This document shows, piece after piece, positions 11,546 through 25,799 of a stretch of DNA of 64,000 nucleotides. A program made the position numbers and the translations under genes. Below the pieces are notes generated by a model. The model was not told the DNA's origin and searched no databases. It saw only the letters and a list, made by a program, of their open reading frames with translations. Position 1 is the stretch's first letter. Each line of letters starts with the position of its first letter. Source of the stretch: Xanthostigma xanthostigma (lineage: Eukaryota > Arthropoda > Insecta > Raphidioptera > Raphidiidae). The stretch lies in the NCBI GenBank assembly GCA_963575645.1, contig OY754470.1, forward strand, positions 32,594,501-32,658,500, read 5' to 3'.

Positions 11546-13525
11546 TAAAGCATGTAAAAACTGCTTGTATGCGTTAAAATAATGGTTAATATGCCGTTTG
11601 CATTTTCTTATGAGAGAAGGATCCAAACCTGAATGTTATAGTTTAAATAAACTTACCTTTGTAAAATAAAGCAATTTTGCCTAAATAGACTAATTTGCAC
11701 CTAATTGTCGTAAAGCATGTAAAAACTGCTTGTATGCGTTAAAATAATGGTTAATATGCAGTTTGCATTTTCTTATGAGATAATGATCCAAACCTGAATG
11801 TTATAGTGTAAATAGATTTACCTTTGTAAAATAAAGCAATTTTGCCTATAAGGACTCATTTGCACGCAATTGTCGTGAAGCATGTAAAAACTGTTTGTCT
11901 GCGTGAAAATGATAGTAAATATGCAGTTTGCATTTTCTTATGAGAGAATGATCCAAACCTGAATGTTATAGTGTAAATATACTTACCCTCATGAAATAAA
12001 GCAATTTTGCCTATAAAGACTCATTTGCACCTAATTGTCGTAAAGCATGTAAAAACTGCTTGTCTGCGTTTAAATAATGGATAATATGCAGTTTGCATTT
12101 TCTTATGAGAGAATGATCCAAACCTTAATGTTATAGTGTAAATAGACTTACCCTCATGAAATAAAGCAATTTTGCCTATAAGGACTCATTTGCACCTAAT
12201 TGTCATAAAGCATGTAAAAACTGCTTGTATGCGTTAAAATAATAGTTAATATGCAGTTTGCATTTTCTTGTGAGAGAATAATCCAAACCTGAATGTTATA
12301 GTGTAAGTAAACTTACCTTTGTGAAATAAAGCAATTTTGCCTATAAGGACTCATTTGCCCCTAATTGTCATAAAGCATGTAAAAACTGCTTGTATGCGTT
12401 AAAATAATGGTTAATATGCCGTTTGCATTTTCTTATGAGAGAAGGATCCAAACCTGAATGTTATAGTGTAAATAGACTTACCTTTGTAAAATAAAGTCAT
12501 TTTGCTTATAAGGACTCATTTGCACGCAATTGTCGTGAAGCATATAAAAACTGCTTGTCTGCGTTAAAATAATGGTTAATATGCAGTTAGTATTTTCTTA
12601 TGAGAGAATGATCCAAACCTGAATGTTATAGTGAAAGTAGACTTATCTTTGTAAAATAAAGCAATTTTGCCTATAAGGACTCATTTGCACGCAATTGTCG
12701 TGAAGCATATAAAAACTGCTTGTCTGCGTTAAAATAATGGTTAATATGCAGTTTGCATTTTCTTATGAGAGAATGATCCAAACCTGAATGTTATAGTGAA
12801 AGTAGACTTACCTTTGTGAAATAAAACAATTTTGCCTTTAAGGACTTATTTCCACCTAATTGTCGTAAAACATGTGAAAACTGCTTGTCTGCGTGAAAAT
12901 GATAGTAAATATGCAGTTTGCATTTTCTTATGAGAGAATGATCCAAACCTGAACGTTATAGTGCAAATAGACTTACCCTCATGAAATAAAGCCTTTTTGC
13001 CTATAAGGACTTATTTGCCCCTTATTGTCTTAAAGCATGTAAAAACTGCTTGTATGCGTTAAAATAATGTATAATATGCAGTTTGCATTTTCTTATGAGA
13101 GAATGATCCAAACCTGAATATTATAGTGAAAATAGACTTACCTTTGTAAAATAAAGCCTTTTTGCCTATAAGGACTCATTTGCACGCAATTGTCGTGAAG
13201 CATGTAAAAACTGCTTGTCTGCGTTAAAATAATGGTTAATATGCAGTTTGCATTTTCTTATGAGAGAATGATCCAAACCTGAATGTTATAGTGTAAATAG
13301 ACTTACCCTCATGAAATAAAGCAATTTTGCCTATAAAGACTCATTTGCACCTAATTGTCATAAAGCATGTAAAAACTGCTTGTCTGCGTGAAAATGATAG
13401 TAAATATGCAGTTTGCATTTTCTTATGAGAAAATGATCCAAACCTGAATGTTATAGTGTAAATATACTTACCCTCATGAAATAAAGCAATTTTGCCTATA
13501 AAGACTCATTTGCACCTACTTGTCG
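11546..13525. repeat. 12-monomer tandem duplication, copy 1 (1,980 bp)
   Basis: This block and the next are in exact register at 1,980 bp (12 x 165). Line-by-line comparison found no difference between them. Distinctive private variants are shared: GTTTAAATAAAC at about 11641, AACCTTAATG at 12121, ATAAAGTCAT near 12491, CAGTTAGTATTTTC near 12585, GTGCAAATAG at 12961 and CACCTACTTGTCG near 13512. The match extends about 20 bp beyond the second unit and stops near 13548/15528. The lack of differences implies very recent duplication or conversion, or an assembly duplication. Confidence 0.93.
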
Positions 13526-15505
13526 TAAAGCATGTAAAAACTGCTTGTATGCGTTAAAATAATGGTTAATATGCCGTTTGCATTTTCTTATGAGAGAAGG
13601 ATCCAAACCTGAATGTTATAGTTTAAATAAACTTACCTTTGTAAAATAAAGCAATTTTGCCTAAATAGACTAATTTGCACCTAATTGTCGTAAAGCATGT
13701 AAAAACTGCTTGTATGCGTTAAAATAATGGTTAATATGCAGTTTGCATTTTCTTATGAGATAATGATCCAAACCTGAATGTTATAGTGTAAATAGATTTA
13801 CCTTTGTAAAATAAAGCAATTTTGCCTATAAGGACTCATTTGCACGCAATTGTCGTGAAGCATGTAAAAACTGTTTGTCTGCGTGAAAATGATAGTAAAT
13901 ATGCAGTTTGCATTTTCTTATGAGAGAATGATCCAAACCTGAATGTTATAGTGTAAATATACTTACCCTCATGAAATAAAGCAATTTTGCCTATAAAGAC
14001 TCATTTGCACCTAATTGTCGTAAAGCATGTAAAAACTGCTTGTCTGCGTTTAAATAATGGATAATATGCAGTTTGCATTTTCTTATGAGAGAATGATCCA
14101 AACCTTAATGTTATAGTGTAAATAGACTTACCCTCATGAAATAAAGCAATTTTGCCTATAAGGACTCATTTGCACCTAATTGTCATAAAGCATGTAAAAA
14201 CTGCTTGTATGCGTTAAAATAATAGTTAATATGCAGTTTGCATTTTCTTGTGAGAGAATAATCCAAACCTGAATGTTATAGTGTAAGTAAACTTACCTTT
14301 GTGAAATAAAGCAATTTTGCCTATAAGGACTCATTTGCCCCTAATTGTCATAAAGCATGTAAAAACTGCTTGTATGCGTTAAAATAATGGTTAATATGCC
14401 GTTTGCATTTTCTTATGAGAGAAGGATCCAAACCTGAATGTTATAGTGTAAATAGACTTACCTTTGTAAAATAAAGTCATTTTGCTTATAAGGACTCATT
14501 TGCACGCAATTGTCGTGAAGCATATAAAAACTGCTTGTCTGCGTTAAAATAATGGTTAATATGCAGTTAGTATTTTCTTATGAGAGAATGATCCAAACCT
14601 GAATGTTATAGTGAAAGTAGACTTATCTTTGTAAAATAAAGCAATTTTGCCTATAAGGACTCATTTGCACGCAATTGTCGTGAAGCATATAAAAACTGCT
14701 TGTCTGCGTTAAAATAATGGTTAATATGCAGTTTGCATTTTCTTATGAGAGAATGATCCAAACCTGAATGTTATAGTGAAAGTAGACTTACCTTTGTGAA
14801 ATAAAACAATTTTGCCTTTAAGGACTTATTTCCACCTAATTGTCGTAAAACATGTGAAAACTGCTTGTCTGCGTGAAAATGATAGTAAATATGCAGTTTG
14901 CATTTTCTTATGAGAGAATGATCCAAACCTGAACGTTATAGTGCAAATAGACTTACCCTCATGAAATAAAGCCTTTTTGCCTATAAGGACTTATTTGCCC
15001 CTTATTGTCTTAAAGCATGTAAAAACTGCTTGTATGCGTTAAAATAATGTATAATATGCAGTTTGCATTTTCTTATGAGAGAATGATCCAAACCTGAATA
15101 TTATAGTGAAAATAGACTTACCTTTGTAAAATAAAGCCTTTTTGCCTATAAGGACTCATTTGCACGCAATTGTCGTGAAGCATGTAAAAACTGCTTGTCT
15201 GCGTTAAAATAATGGTTAATATGCAGTTTGCATTTTCTTATGAGAGAATGATCCAAACCTGAATGTTATAGTGTAAATAGACTTACCCTCATGAAATAAA
15301 GCAATTTTGCCTATAAAGACTCATTTGCACCTAATTGTCATAAAGCATGTAAAAACTGCTTGTCTGCGTGAAAATGATAGTAAATATGCAGTTTGCATTT
15401 TCTTATGAGAAAATGATCCAAACCTGAATGTTATAGTGTAAATATACTTACCCTCATGAAATAAAGCAATTTTGCCTATAAAGACTCATTTGCACCTACT
15501 TGTCG
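13526..15505. repeat. 12-monomer tandem duplication, copy 2 (1,980 bp)
   Basis: This is the second copy of the block at 11546-13525, with the same private variants exactly 1,980 bp later: 13621, 14101, 14471, 14565, 14941 and 15492. The left junction is placed where 13521-13525 stops matching 11541-11545 (TGTCG versus TGTCA). To the right the sequence runs into block E1. A third, older and shorter copy lies at 30721-31740. Confidence 0.93.
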
Positions 15506-18500
15506 TAAAGCATGTAAAAACTGCTTGTCTGCGTTTAAATAATGGATAATATGCAGTTTGCATTTTCTTATGAGAGAATGATCCAAACCTGAATGTTATA
15601 GTGTAAATAGACTTACCCTCATGAAATAAAGCAATTTTGCCTATAAGGACTCATTTGCACCTAATTGTCATAAAGCATGTAAAAACTGCTTGTATGCGTT
15701 AAAATAATAGTTAATATGCAGTTTGCATTTTCTTGTGAGAGAATAATCCAAACCTGAATGTTATAGTGTAAGTAAACTTACCTTTGTGAAATAAAGCAGT
15801 TTTGCCTAAAAGTACTCATTTGCACCTAATTGTCGTAAAGCATGTAAAAACTGCTTGTTGCGTTAAAATAATGGTTAATATGCAGTTTGCATTTTCTTAT
15901 GAGAGAATGATCCAAACCTGAATGTTATAGTGTAAATAGACTTACCCTCATGAAATAAAGCACTTTTGCCTATAAGGACTCATTTGCATCTAATTGTCGT
16001 AAAGCATGTAAAAACTGCTTGTCAGCGTTAAAATAATGGTTAATATGCAGTTTGCATTTTCTTATGAGAGAATGATCCAAACCTGAATGTTATAGTGTAA
16101 ATAGACTTACCTTTGTAAAATAAAGCAATTTTGCCTATAAGGACTCATTTGCACGCAATTGTCGTGAAGCATGTAAAAACTGTTTGTCTGCGTTAAAATA
16201 ATGGTTAATATGCAGTTTGCATTTTCTTATGAGAGAATGATCCAACCCTGAATATTATAGTGAAAGTAGACTTACCTTTGTGAATAAAGCAATTCTGCCT
16301 ATAGGGACACATTTGCACCTAATTGTCATAAAGCATGTAAATACTGCTTGTCTGCGTGAAAAAAATAGGAAATGATCAGTTTGCATTATCTTTTGAGAAA
16401 ATGATCCAAACCTGAATTTTATAATATAAATAGACTTACCTTTGTAAAATAAAGCAATTTTGCCTATAAAGACTCATTTGCACGCAATTGTCGTGAAGCA
16501 TGTAAAAACTGCTTGTCTGCGTTAAAATAATGGTTAATATGAAGTTTGCATTTTCTTATGAGAGAATGATCCAGCCCTGAATATTATAGTGAAAGTAGAC
16601 TTACCTTTGTGAAATAAAGCAATTCTGCCTATTAGGACACATTTGCACCTAATTGTCATAAAGCATGTAAATACTGCTTGTCCGAGTGAAAATAATAGGA
16701 AATGATCAGTTTGCATTATCTTTTGAGAAAATGATCCAAACCTGAATGTTATAGTGTAAATAGACTTACCTTTCTAAAATAAAGCAATTTTGCCTATAAG
16801 GACTCATTTGCACGCAATTGTCGTGAAGCATGTAAAAACTGCTTGTCTGCGTTAAAATAATGGTTAATATGCAGTTTGCATTTTCTTATGAGAGAATGAT
16901 CCAAACCTAATTGTTATAGTGTAAATAGACTAACCTTCATGAAATAAAGCAATTTTGGCTATAAGGACTCATTTGCCCCTAATTGTCATAAAGCATGTAA
17001 AAACTGCTTGTCAGCGTTAAAATAATGGTTAATATGCAGTTTGCATTTTCTTATGAGAGAATGATCCAAACCTGAATGTTATAGTGTAAATAGACTTACC
17101 TTCATAAAATAAAGCAATTTTGCCTATAAGGACTTATTTGCCCCTTATTGTCATAAAGCATGTAAAAACTGCTTGTATGCGTTAAAATAATGTATAATAT
17201 GCAGTTTGCATTTTCTTATGAGAGAATGATCCAAACCTGAATGTTATAGTGTAAATAGACTTACCTTCATAAAGTAAAGCAATTTTGCCTATAAGGACTT
17301 ATTTGCCCCTTATTGTCATAAAGCATGTAAAAACTGCTTGTAGGCGTGAAAATGATAGTAAATATGCAGTTTGCATTTTCTTATGAGAGAATGATCCAAA
17401 CCTGAATGTTATAGTGTAAATAGACTTACCCTCATGAAATAAAGCAATTTTGCCTATAAAGACTCATTTGCACCTAATTGTCGTAAAGCATGTAAAAACT
17501 GCTTGTCTGCGTTTAAATAATGGTTAATATGCAGTTTGCATTTTCTTATGAGAGAATGATCCAAACCTGAATGTTATAGTGTAAATAGACTTACCTTCAT
17601 GAAATAAAGCAATTTTGCCTATAAGGACTCATTTGCCCCTAATTGTCATAAAGCATGTAAAAACTGCTAGTATGCGTTAAAATAATGGTTAATATGCAGA
17701 TTGCATTTTCTTATGAGAGAATGATCCAAACCTGAATGTTATAGTGTAAATAGACTTACCTTTGTAAAATAAAGCAATTTTGCCTATAAGGACTCATTTG
17801 CACGCAATTGTCGTGAAGCATGTAAAAACTGCTTGTCTGCGTGAAAATGATAGTAAATATGCAGTTTGCATTTTCTTATAAGAGAATGATCTAAACCTGA
17901 ATGTTATAGTGTAAATATACTTACCCTCATGAAATAAAGCAATTTTGCCTATAAAGACTCATTTGCACCTAATTGTCGTAAAGCATGTAAAAACTGCTTG
18001 TCTGCGTTTAAATAATGGATAATATGCAGTTTGCATTTTCTTATGAGAGAATGATCCAAACCTGAATGTTATAGTGTAAATAGACTTACCCTCATGAAAT
18101 AAAGCAATTTTGCCTATAAGGACTCATTTGCACCTAATTGTCATAAAGCATGTAAAAACTGCTTGTATGCGTTAAAATAATAGTTAATATGCAGTTTGCA
18201 TTTTCTTGTGAGAGAATAATCCAAACCTGAATGTTATAGTGTAAGTAAACTTACTTTTGTGAAATAAAGCAGTTTTGCCTAAAAGTACTCATTTGCACCT
18301 AATTGTCGTAAAGCATGTAAAAACTGCTTGTATGCGTTAAAATGATAGTAAATATGCAGTTTGCATTTTCTTATGAGAGAAAGATCCAAACCTGAATGTT
18401 ATAGTGTAAATAGACTTACCCTCATAAAATAAAGCAATTTTGCCTATAAGGACTTATTTGCCCCTTATTGTTATAAAGCATGTAAAAACTGCTTGTATGC

Positions 18501-19104
18501 GTTAAAATAATGTATAATATGCAGTTTGCATTTTCTTATGAGAGAAAGATCCAAACCTGAATGTTATAGTGTAAATAGACTTACCTTTATGAAATAAAGC
18601 AATTTTGCCTATAATGACTCATTTGCCCCTAATTGTCATAAAGCATGTAAAAACTGCTTGTATGCGTTAAAATAATGGTTAATATGCCGTTTGCATTTTC
18701 TTATGAGAGAAGGATCCAAACCTGAATGTTATAGTGTAAATAGACTTACCTTTGTAAATAAAGCCATTTTGCTTATAAGGACTCATTTGCACGCAATTGT
18801 CGTGAAGCATATAAAAACTGCTTGTCTGCGTTAAAATAATGGTTAATATGCAGTTTGCATTTTCTTATGAGAGAATGATCTAAACCTGAATGTTATAGTG
18901 AAAGTAGACTTACCTTTGTGAAATAAAACAATTTTGCCTTGAAGGACTTATTTCCACCTAATTGTCGTAAAACATGTGAAAACTGCTTGTCTGCGTGAAA
19001 ATGATAGTAAATATGCAGTTTGCATTTTCTTATGAGAGAATGATCCAAACCTGAATGTTATAGTGTAAATAGACTTACCTTTGTAAAATAAAGCAATTTT
19101 GCTT
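15506..19104. repeat. Block E1, variant of the A/B/C higher-order repeat
   Basis: The order of variants here resembles unit A from about 500 onward: the CTTGTTGCG monomer near 15857, GCACTTTTGCC near 15960, AACTGTTTGTCTGCG near 16178, then diverged TTATCTTTTGAG monomers near 16388 and 16718. It then follows its own path. The block is duplicated at 31741-35595 at offset 16,326, changing to 16,491 after about 16660, because E1 lacks one monomer that E2 retains near 33000. The alignment with E2 starts at about 15415, inside the preceding 12-monomer copy, and ends near 19104. Confidence 0.85.
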
Positions 19105-22100
19105 ATAAGGACTCATTTGCACGCAATTGTCGTGAAGCATATAAAAACTGCTTGTCTGCGTTAAAATAATGGTTAATATGCAGTTTGCATTTTCTTATGA
19201 GAGAATGATCCAAACCTGAATGTTATAGTGAAAGTAGACTTACCTTTGTGAAATAAAACAATTTTGCCTTTAAAGACTTATTTCCACCTAATTGTCGTAA
19301 AACATGTGAAAACTGCTTGTCTGCGTGAAAATGATAGTAAATATGCAGTTTGCATTTTCTTATGAGAGAAAGATCCAAACCTGAATGTTATAGTGTAAAT
19401 AGACTTACCTTCATGAAATAAAGCAATTTTGCCTATAAGGACTCATTTGCCCCTAATTGTCATAAAGCATGTAAAAACTGCTTGTATGCGTTAAAATAAT
19501 GGTTAATATGCAGTTTGCATTTTCTTATGAGAGAATGACCCAAACCTGAATGTTATAGTGTAAATAGACTTACCCTCCTGAAATAAAGCAATTTTGCCTA
19601 TAAAGACTCATTTGCACCTAATTGTCGTAAAGCATGTAAAAACTGCTTGTCTGCGTTTAAATAATGGTTAATATGCAGTTTGCATTTTCTTATGAGAGAA
19701 TGATCCAAACCTGAATGTTATAGTGTAAATAGACTTACCTTCATGAAATAAAGCAATTTTGCCTATAAGGACTCATTTGCCCCTAATTGTCATAAAGCAT
19801 GTAAAAACTGCTTGTATGCGTTAAAATAATGGTTAATATGCAGATTGCATTTTCCTATGAGAGAATGATCCAAACCAGAATGTTATAGTGTAAATAGACT
19901 TACCTTTGTAAAATAAAGCAATTTTGCCTATAGGGACTCATTTGCACGCAATTGTCGTGAAGCATGTAAAAACTGCTTGTCTGCGTGAAAATGATAGTAA
20001 ATATGCAGTTTGCATTTTCTTATGAGAAAATGATCCAAACCTGAATGTTATAGTGTAAATATACTTACCCTCATGAAATAAAGCAATTTTGCCTATAAAG
20101 ACTCATTTGCACCTAATTGTCGTAAAGCATGTAAAACTGCTTGTCTGCGTTTAAATAATGGATAATATGCAGTTTGCATTTTCTTATGAGAGAATGATCC
20201 AAACCTGAATGTTATAGTGTAAATAGACTTACCCTCATGAAATAAAGCAATTTTGCCTATAAGGACTCATTTGCACCTAATTGTCATAAAGCATGTAAAA
20301 ACTGCTTGTATGCGTTAAAATAATAGTTAATATGCAGTTTGCATTTTCTTGTGAGAGAATAATCCAAACCTGAATGTTATAGTGTAAGTAAACTTACCTT
20401 TATGAAATAAAGCAATTTTGCCTATAAGGACTCATATTCCCCTAATTGTCATAAAGCATGTAAAAACTGCTTGTATGCGTTAAAATAATGGTTAATATGC
20501 CGTTTGCATTTTCTTATGAGAGAAGGATCCAAACCTGAATGTTATAGTGTAAATAGACTTACCTTTGTAAAATAAAGCCATTTTGCTTATAAGGACTCAT
20601 TTGCACGCAATTGTCGTGAAGCATATAAAAAACTGCTTGTCTGCGTTAAAATAATGGTTAATATGCAGTTTGCATTTTCTTATGAGAGAATGATCCAAAC
20701 CTGAATGTTATAGCGAAAGTAGACTTACCTTTGTGAAATAAAACAATTTTGCCTTTAAGGACTTATTTCCACCTAATTGTCGTAAAACATGTGAAAACTG
20801 CTTGTCTGCGTGAAAATGATAGTAAATATGCAGTTTGCATTTTCTTATGAGAGAATGATCCAAACCTGAATGTTATAGTGTAAATAGACTTACCTTTGTA
20901 AAATAAAGCCTTTTTGCCTATAAGGACTCATTTGCACGCAATTGTCGTGAAGCATATAAAAACTGCTTGTCTGCGTTAAAATAATGGTTAATATGCAGTT
21001 TGCATTTTCTTATGAGAGAATGATCCAAACCTGAATGTTATAGTGAAAGTAGACTTACCTTTGTGAAATAAAACAATTTTGCCTTTAAGGACTTATTTCC
21101 ACCTAATTGTCGTAAAACATGTGAAAACTGCTTGTCTGCGTGAAAATGATAGTAAATATGCAGTTTGCATTTTCTTATGAGAGAAAGATCCAAACCTGAA
21201 TGTTATAGTGTAAATAGACTTACCATCATGAAATAAAGCAATTTTGCCTATAAGGACTCATTTGCCTCTAATTGTCATAAAGCATGTAAAAACTGCTTGT
21301 ATGCGTTAAAATAATGGTTAATATGCAGTTTGCATTTTCTTATGAGAGAATGATCCAAACCTGAATGTTATAGTAAAAATAGACTTACCTTTGTAAAATA
21401 AAGCCTTTTTGCCTATAAGGACTCATTTGCACGCAATTGTCGTGAAGCATGTAAAAACTGCTTGTCTGCGTTAAAATAATGGTTAATATGCAGTTTGCAT
21501 TTTCTTATGAGTGAATGATCCAAACCTGAATGTTATAGTATAAATAGACTTACCCTCATGAAATAAAGCAATTTTGCCTATAAAGACTCATTTGCACCTA
21601 ATTGTCATAAAGCATGTAAAAACTGCTTGTATGCGTTAAAATGATAGTAAATATGCAGTTTGCATTTTATTATGAGAGAATGACCCAAACCTGAATGTTA
21701 TAGTGTAAATAGACTTACCCTCATGAAATAAAGCAATTTTGCCTATAAAGACTCATTTGCACCTAATTGTCGTAAAGCATGTAAAAACTGCTTGTCTGCG
21801 TTTAAATAATGGTTTATATGCAGTTTGCATTTTCTTATGAGAGAATGATCCAAACCTGAATGTTATAGTGTAAATAGACTTACCTTCATGAAATAAAGCA
21901 ATTTTGCCTATAAGGACTCATTTGCCACTAATTGTCATAAAGCATGTAAAAACTGCTTGTATGCGTTAAAATAATGGTTAATATGCAGATTGCATTTTCT
22001 TATGAGAGAATGATCCAAACCTGAATGTTATAGTGTAAATAGATTTACCTTTGTAAAATAAAGCAATTTTGCCTATAAGGACTCATTTGCACGCAATTGT

Positions 22101-22990
22101 CGTGAAGCATGTAAAAACTGCTTGTCTGCGTGAAAATGATAGTAAATATGCAGTTTGCATTTTCTTATGAGAAAATGATCCAAACCTGAATGTTATAGTG
22201 TAAATATACTTACCCTCATGAAATAAAGCAATTTTGCCTATAAAGACTCATTTGCACCTAATTGTCGTAAAGCATGTAAAAACTGCTTGTCTGCGTTTAA
22301 ATAATGGCTAATATGCAGTTTGCATTTTCTTATGAGAGAATGATCCAAACCTGAATGTTATAGTGTAAATAGACTTACCCTCATGAAATAAAGCAATTTT
22401 GCCTATAAGGACTCATTTGCACCTAATTGTCATAAAGCATGTAAAAACTGCTTGTATGCGTTAAAATAATAGTTAATATGCAGTTTGCATTTTCTTGTGA
22501 GAGAATAATCCAAACCTGAATGTTATAGTGTAAGTAAACTTACCTTTGTGAAATAAAGCAGTTTTGCCTAAAAGTACTCATTTGCACCTAATTGTCGTAA
22601 AGCATGTAAAAACTGCTTGTTGCGTTAAAATAATGGTTAATATGCAGTTTGCATTTTCTTATGAGAGAATGATCCAACCCTGAATATTATAGTGAAAGTA
22701 GACTTACCTTTGTGAAATAAAGCAATTCTGCCTATAAGGACACATTTGCACCTAATTGTCATAAAGCATGTAAATACTGCTTGTCTGCATGAAAAAAATA
22801 GGAAATGATCAGTTTGCATTATCTTTTGAGAAAATGATCCAAACCTTAATGTTATAATATAAATAGACTTACCTTTGTAAAATAAAGCAATTTTGCTTAT
22901 AAGGCCTCATTTGCACGCAATTGTCGTGAAGCATGTAAAAACTGCTTGTCTGCGTTAAAATAATGGTTAATATGCAGTTTGCATTTTCTT
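19105..22990. repeat. Satellite block with an imperfect 13-monomer tandem duplication
   Basis: The stretch at about 19510-20400 is repeated at about 21655-22545, offset 2,145 bp (13 x 165), for example GAATGACCCAAACC near 19533 and 21678. Single differences include CCCTCCTG near 19562 versus CCCTCATG. Between them, about 20490-21300 repeats the series at about 18680-19400 at an offset near 1,813. The series includes GCCGTTTGC, AAGCCATTTTGCTTAT, AAGCATATAAA and the AAAACAATTTTGCCTTTAAG monomers. The block ends with a diverged TTATCTTTTGAG monomer near 22819. No other sequence type is present. Confidence 0.78.
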
Positions 22991-25799
22991 ATGAGAGAAT
23001 GATCCAAACCTGAATGTTATAGTGTAAATAGACTTACCTTAATGAAATAAAGCAATTTTGCCTATAAGAACTCATTTGCCCCTAATTGTCATAAAGCATG
23101 TAAAAAATGCTTGTATGCGTTAAAATAATGGTTAATATGCAGTTTGCATTTTCTAATGAGAGAATGATCCAAACCAGAATGTTATAGTGTAAATAGACTT
23201 ACCTTCATGAAATAAAGCAATTTTGCCTATAAGGACTTATTTGCCCCTTATTGTCATAAAGCATGTAAAAACTGCTTGTATGCGTTAAAATAATGTATAA
23301 TATGCAGTTTGCATTTTCTTATGAGAGAATGATCCAAACCTGAATGTTATAGTGAAAATAGACTTACCTTTGTAAAATAAAGCAATTTTGCCTATAAGGA
23401 CTCATTTGCACGCAATTGTCGTGAAGCATGTAAAAACTGCTTGTCTGCGATAATATAATGGTTAATATGCAGTTTGCATTTTCCTATGAGAGAATGATCC
23501 AAACCTGAATGTTATAGTGAAAGTAGACTTACCTTTGTGAAATAAAACAATTTTGCCTTTAAAGACTTACTTCTACCTAATTGTCGTAAAACATGTGAAA
23601 ACTGCTTGTCTGCGTGAAAATGATAGTAAATATGCAGTTTGCATTTTCTTATGAGAGAATGATTCAAACCTGAATGTTATAGTGTAAATAGACTTACCCT
23701 CATGAAATAAAGCACTTTTGCCTATAAGGCCTCATTTGCACCTAATTGTCATAAATCATGTAAAAACTGCTTGTCAGCGTTAAAATAATGGTTAATATGC
23801 AGTTTGCATTTTCTTATGAGAGAATGATCCAAACCTGAATGTTATAGTGTAAATAGACTTACCTTTCTAAAATAAAGCAATTTTGCCTATAAGGACTCAT
23901 TTGCACGCAATTGTCATGAAGCATGTAAAAACTGCTTGTCTGCGTTAAAATAAAGATTAATATGCAGTTTGCATTTTCTTATGATAGAATGATCCAAACC
24001 TGAATGTTATAGTGTAAATAGACTAACCTTCATGAAATAAAGCAATTTTGCCTATAAGGACTCATTTGCCCCTAATTGTCATAAAGCATGTAAAAACTGC
24101 TTGTATGCGTTAAAATAATGGTTAATATGCAGTTTGCATTTTCTTATTAGAGAATGATCCAAACCTGAATGTTATAGTGAAAATAGACTAACCTTTGTAA
24201 AATAACGCAATTTTGCCTATAAGGACTCATTTGCACGCAATTGTCGTGAAGCATGTAAAAACTGCTTGTCTGCGTTAAAATAATGGTTAATATGCAGTTT
24301 GCATTTTCTTATGAGAGAATGATCCAAACCTGAATGTTTTAGTGTAAATAGACTTACCCTCATTAAATAAAGCAATTTTGCCTATACTCATTTGCACTCA
24401 ATTGTCATAAAGCATGTAAAAACTGCTTGTATGCGTTAAAATGATAGTAAATATGCAGTTTGCATTTTCTTATGAGAGAATGATCCAAACCTGATTGTTA
24501 TAGTGTAAGTAGATTGACCTTCATGAAATAAAGCAATTTTGCCTATAAGGACTCATTTGCCCCTAATTGTCATAAAGCATGTAAAACCTGCTTGTCAGCG
24601 TTAAAATAATGGTTAATATGCAGTTTGCATTTTCTTATGAGAGAATGAGCTAAACCTGAATGTTATAGTGTAAATATACTTACCTTCATTAAATAAAGCA
24701 ATTTTGCCTATAAGGACTCATTTGCCCCTTATTGTCATAAAGCATGTAAAAACTGCTTGTATGCGTTAAAATAATGTATAATATGCAGTTTGCATTTTCT
24801 TATGAGAGAATGATCCAAACCTGAATGTTATAGTGAAAATAGACTTACCTTTGTAAAATAAAGCAATTTTGCCTATGAGGACTCATTTGCACGCAATTGT
24901 CGTGAAGCATGTAAAAACTGCTTGTTTGCGTAAAAATGATAGTAAATATGCAGTTTGCATTTTCTTATGAGAGAATGATCCAAACCTGAATGTTATTATG
25001 TAAATAGACTTACCCTCATGAAATAAAGCAATTTTGCCTATAAAGACTCATTTGCACCTAATTGTCGTAAAGCATGTAAAAACTGCTTGTCTGCGTTTAA
25101 ATAATGGTTAATATGCAGTTTGCATTTTCTTATGAGAGAAAGATCCAAACCTAAATGTTATAGTGTAAATAGACTTACCTTCATGAAATAAAGCAATTTT
25201 GCCTATAAGGACTCATTTGCCCCTAATTGTCATAAAGCATGTAAAAACTGCTTGTATGCGTTAATTTATAATGGTTAATATGCAGTTTGCATTTTCTTAT
25301 GAGAGAAGGATCCAAACCTGAATGTTATAGTGTAAATAGACTTACCTTTGTAAAATAAAGCAATTTTGCTTATAAGGACTCATTTGCACGCAATTGTCGT
25401 TAAGCATATAAAAACTGCTTGTCTGCGTTAAAATAATGGTTAATATGCAGTTTGAATTTTCTTATGAGAGAATGATCCAAACCTGAATGTATAGTGAAAG
25501 TAGACTTACCTTTGTGAAATAAAACAATTTTGCCTTTAAGGACTTATTTCCACCTAATTGTCGTAAAACATGTGAAAACTGCTTGTCTGCGTTAAAATAA
25601 TGGTTAATATGCAGTTTGCATTTTCTTATGAGAGAATGATCCAAACCTGAATGTTATAGTGAAAATAGACTAACCTTTGTAAAATAACGCAATTTTGCCT
25701 ATAAGGACTCATTTGCACGCAATTGTCGTGAAGCATGTAAAAACTGCTTGTCTGCGTTAAAATAATGGTTAATATGCAGTTTGCATTTTCTTATGAGAG
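22991..25799. repeat. Satellite block at the start of the F lineage, irregular order
   Basis: About 17 monomers carry F-lineage markers. AATAACGCAA occurs at 24201 and 25683, and GTTTGCGTAAAAATGATAG near 24924 is followed by GTTATTATG. Minor local changes include a deletion of about 5 bp near 24386 (GCCTATACTCATTTG), a 2-bp gain near 25265 (GTTAATTTATAATGG) and a 1-bp loss near 25489. The monomer order does not match a neighbour at one constant offset over the whole stretch. Confidence 0.75.
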
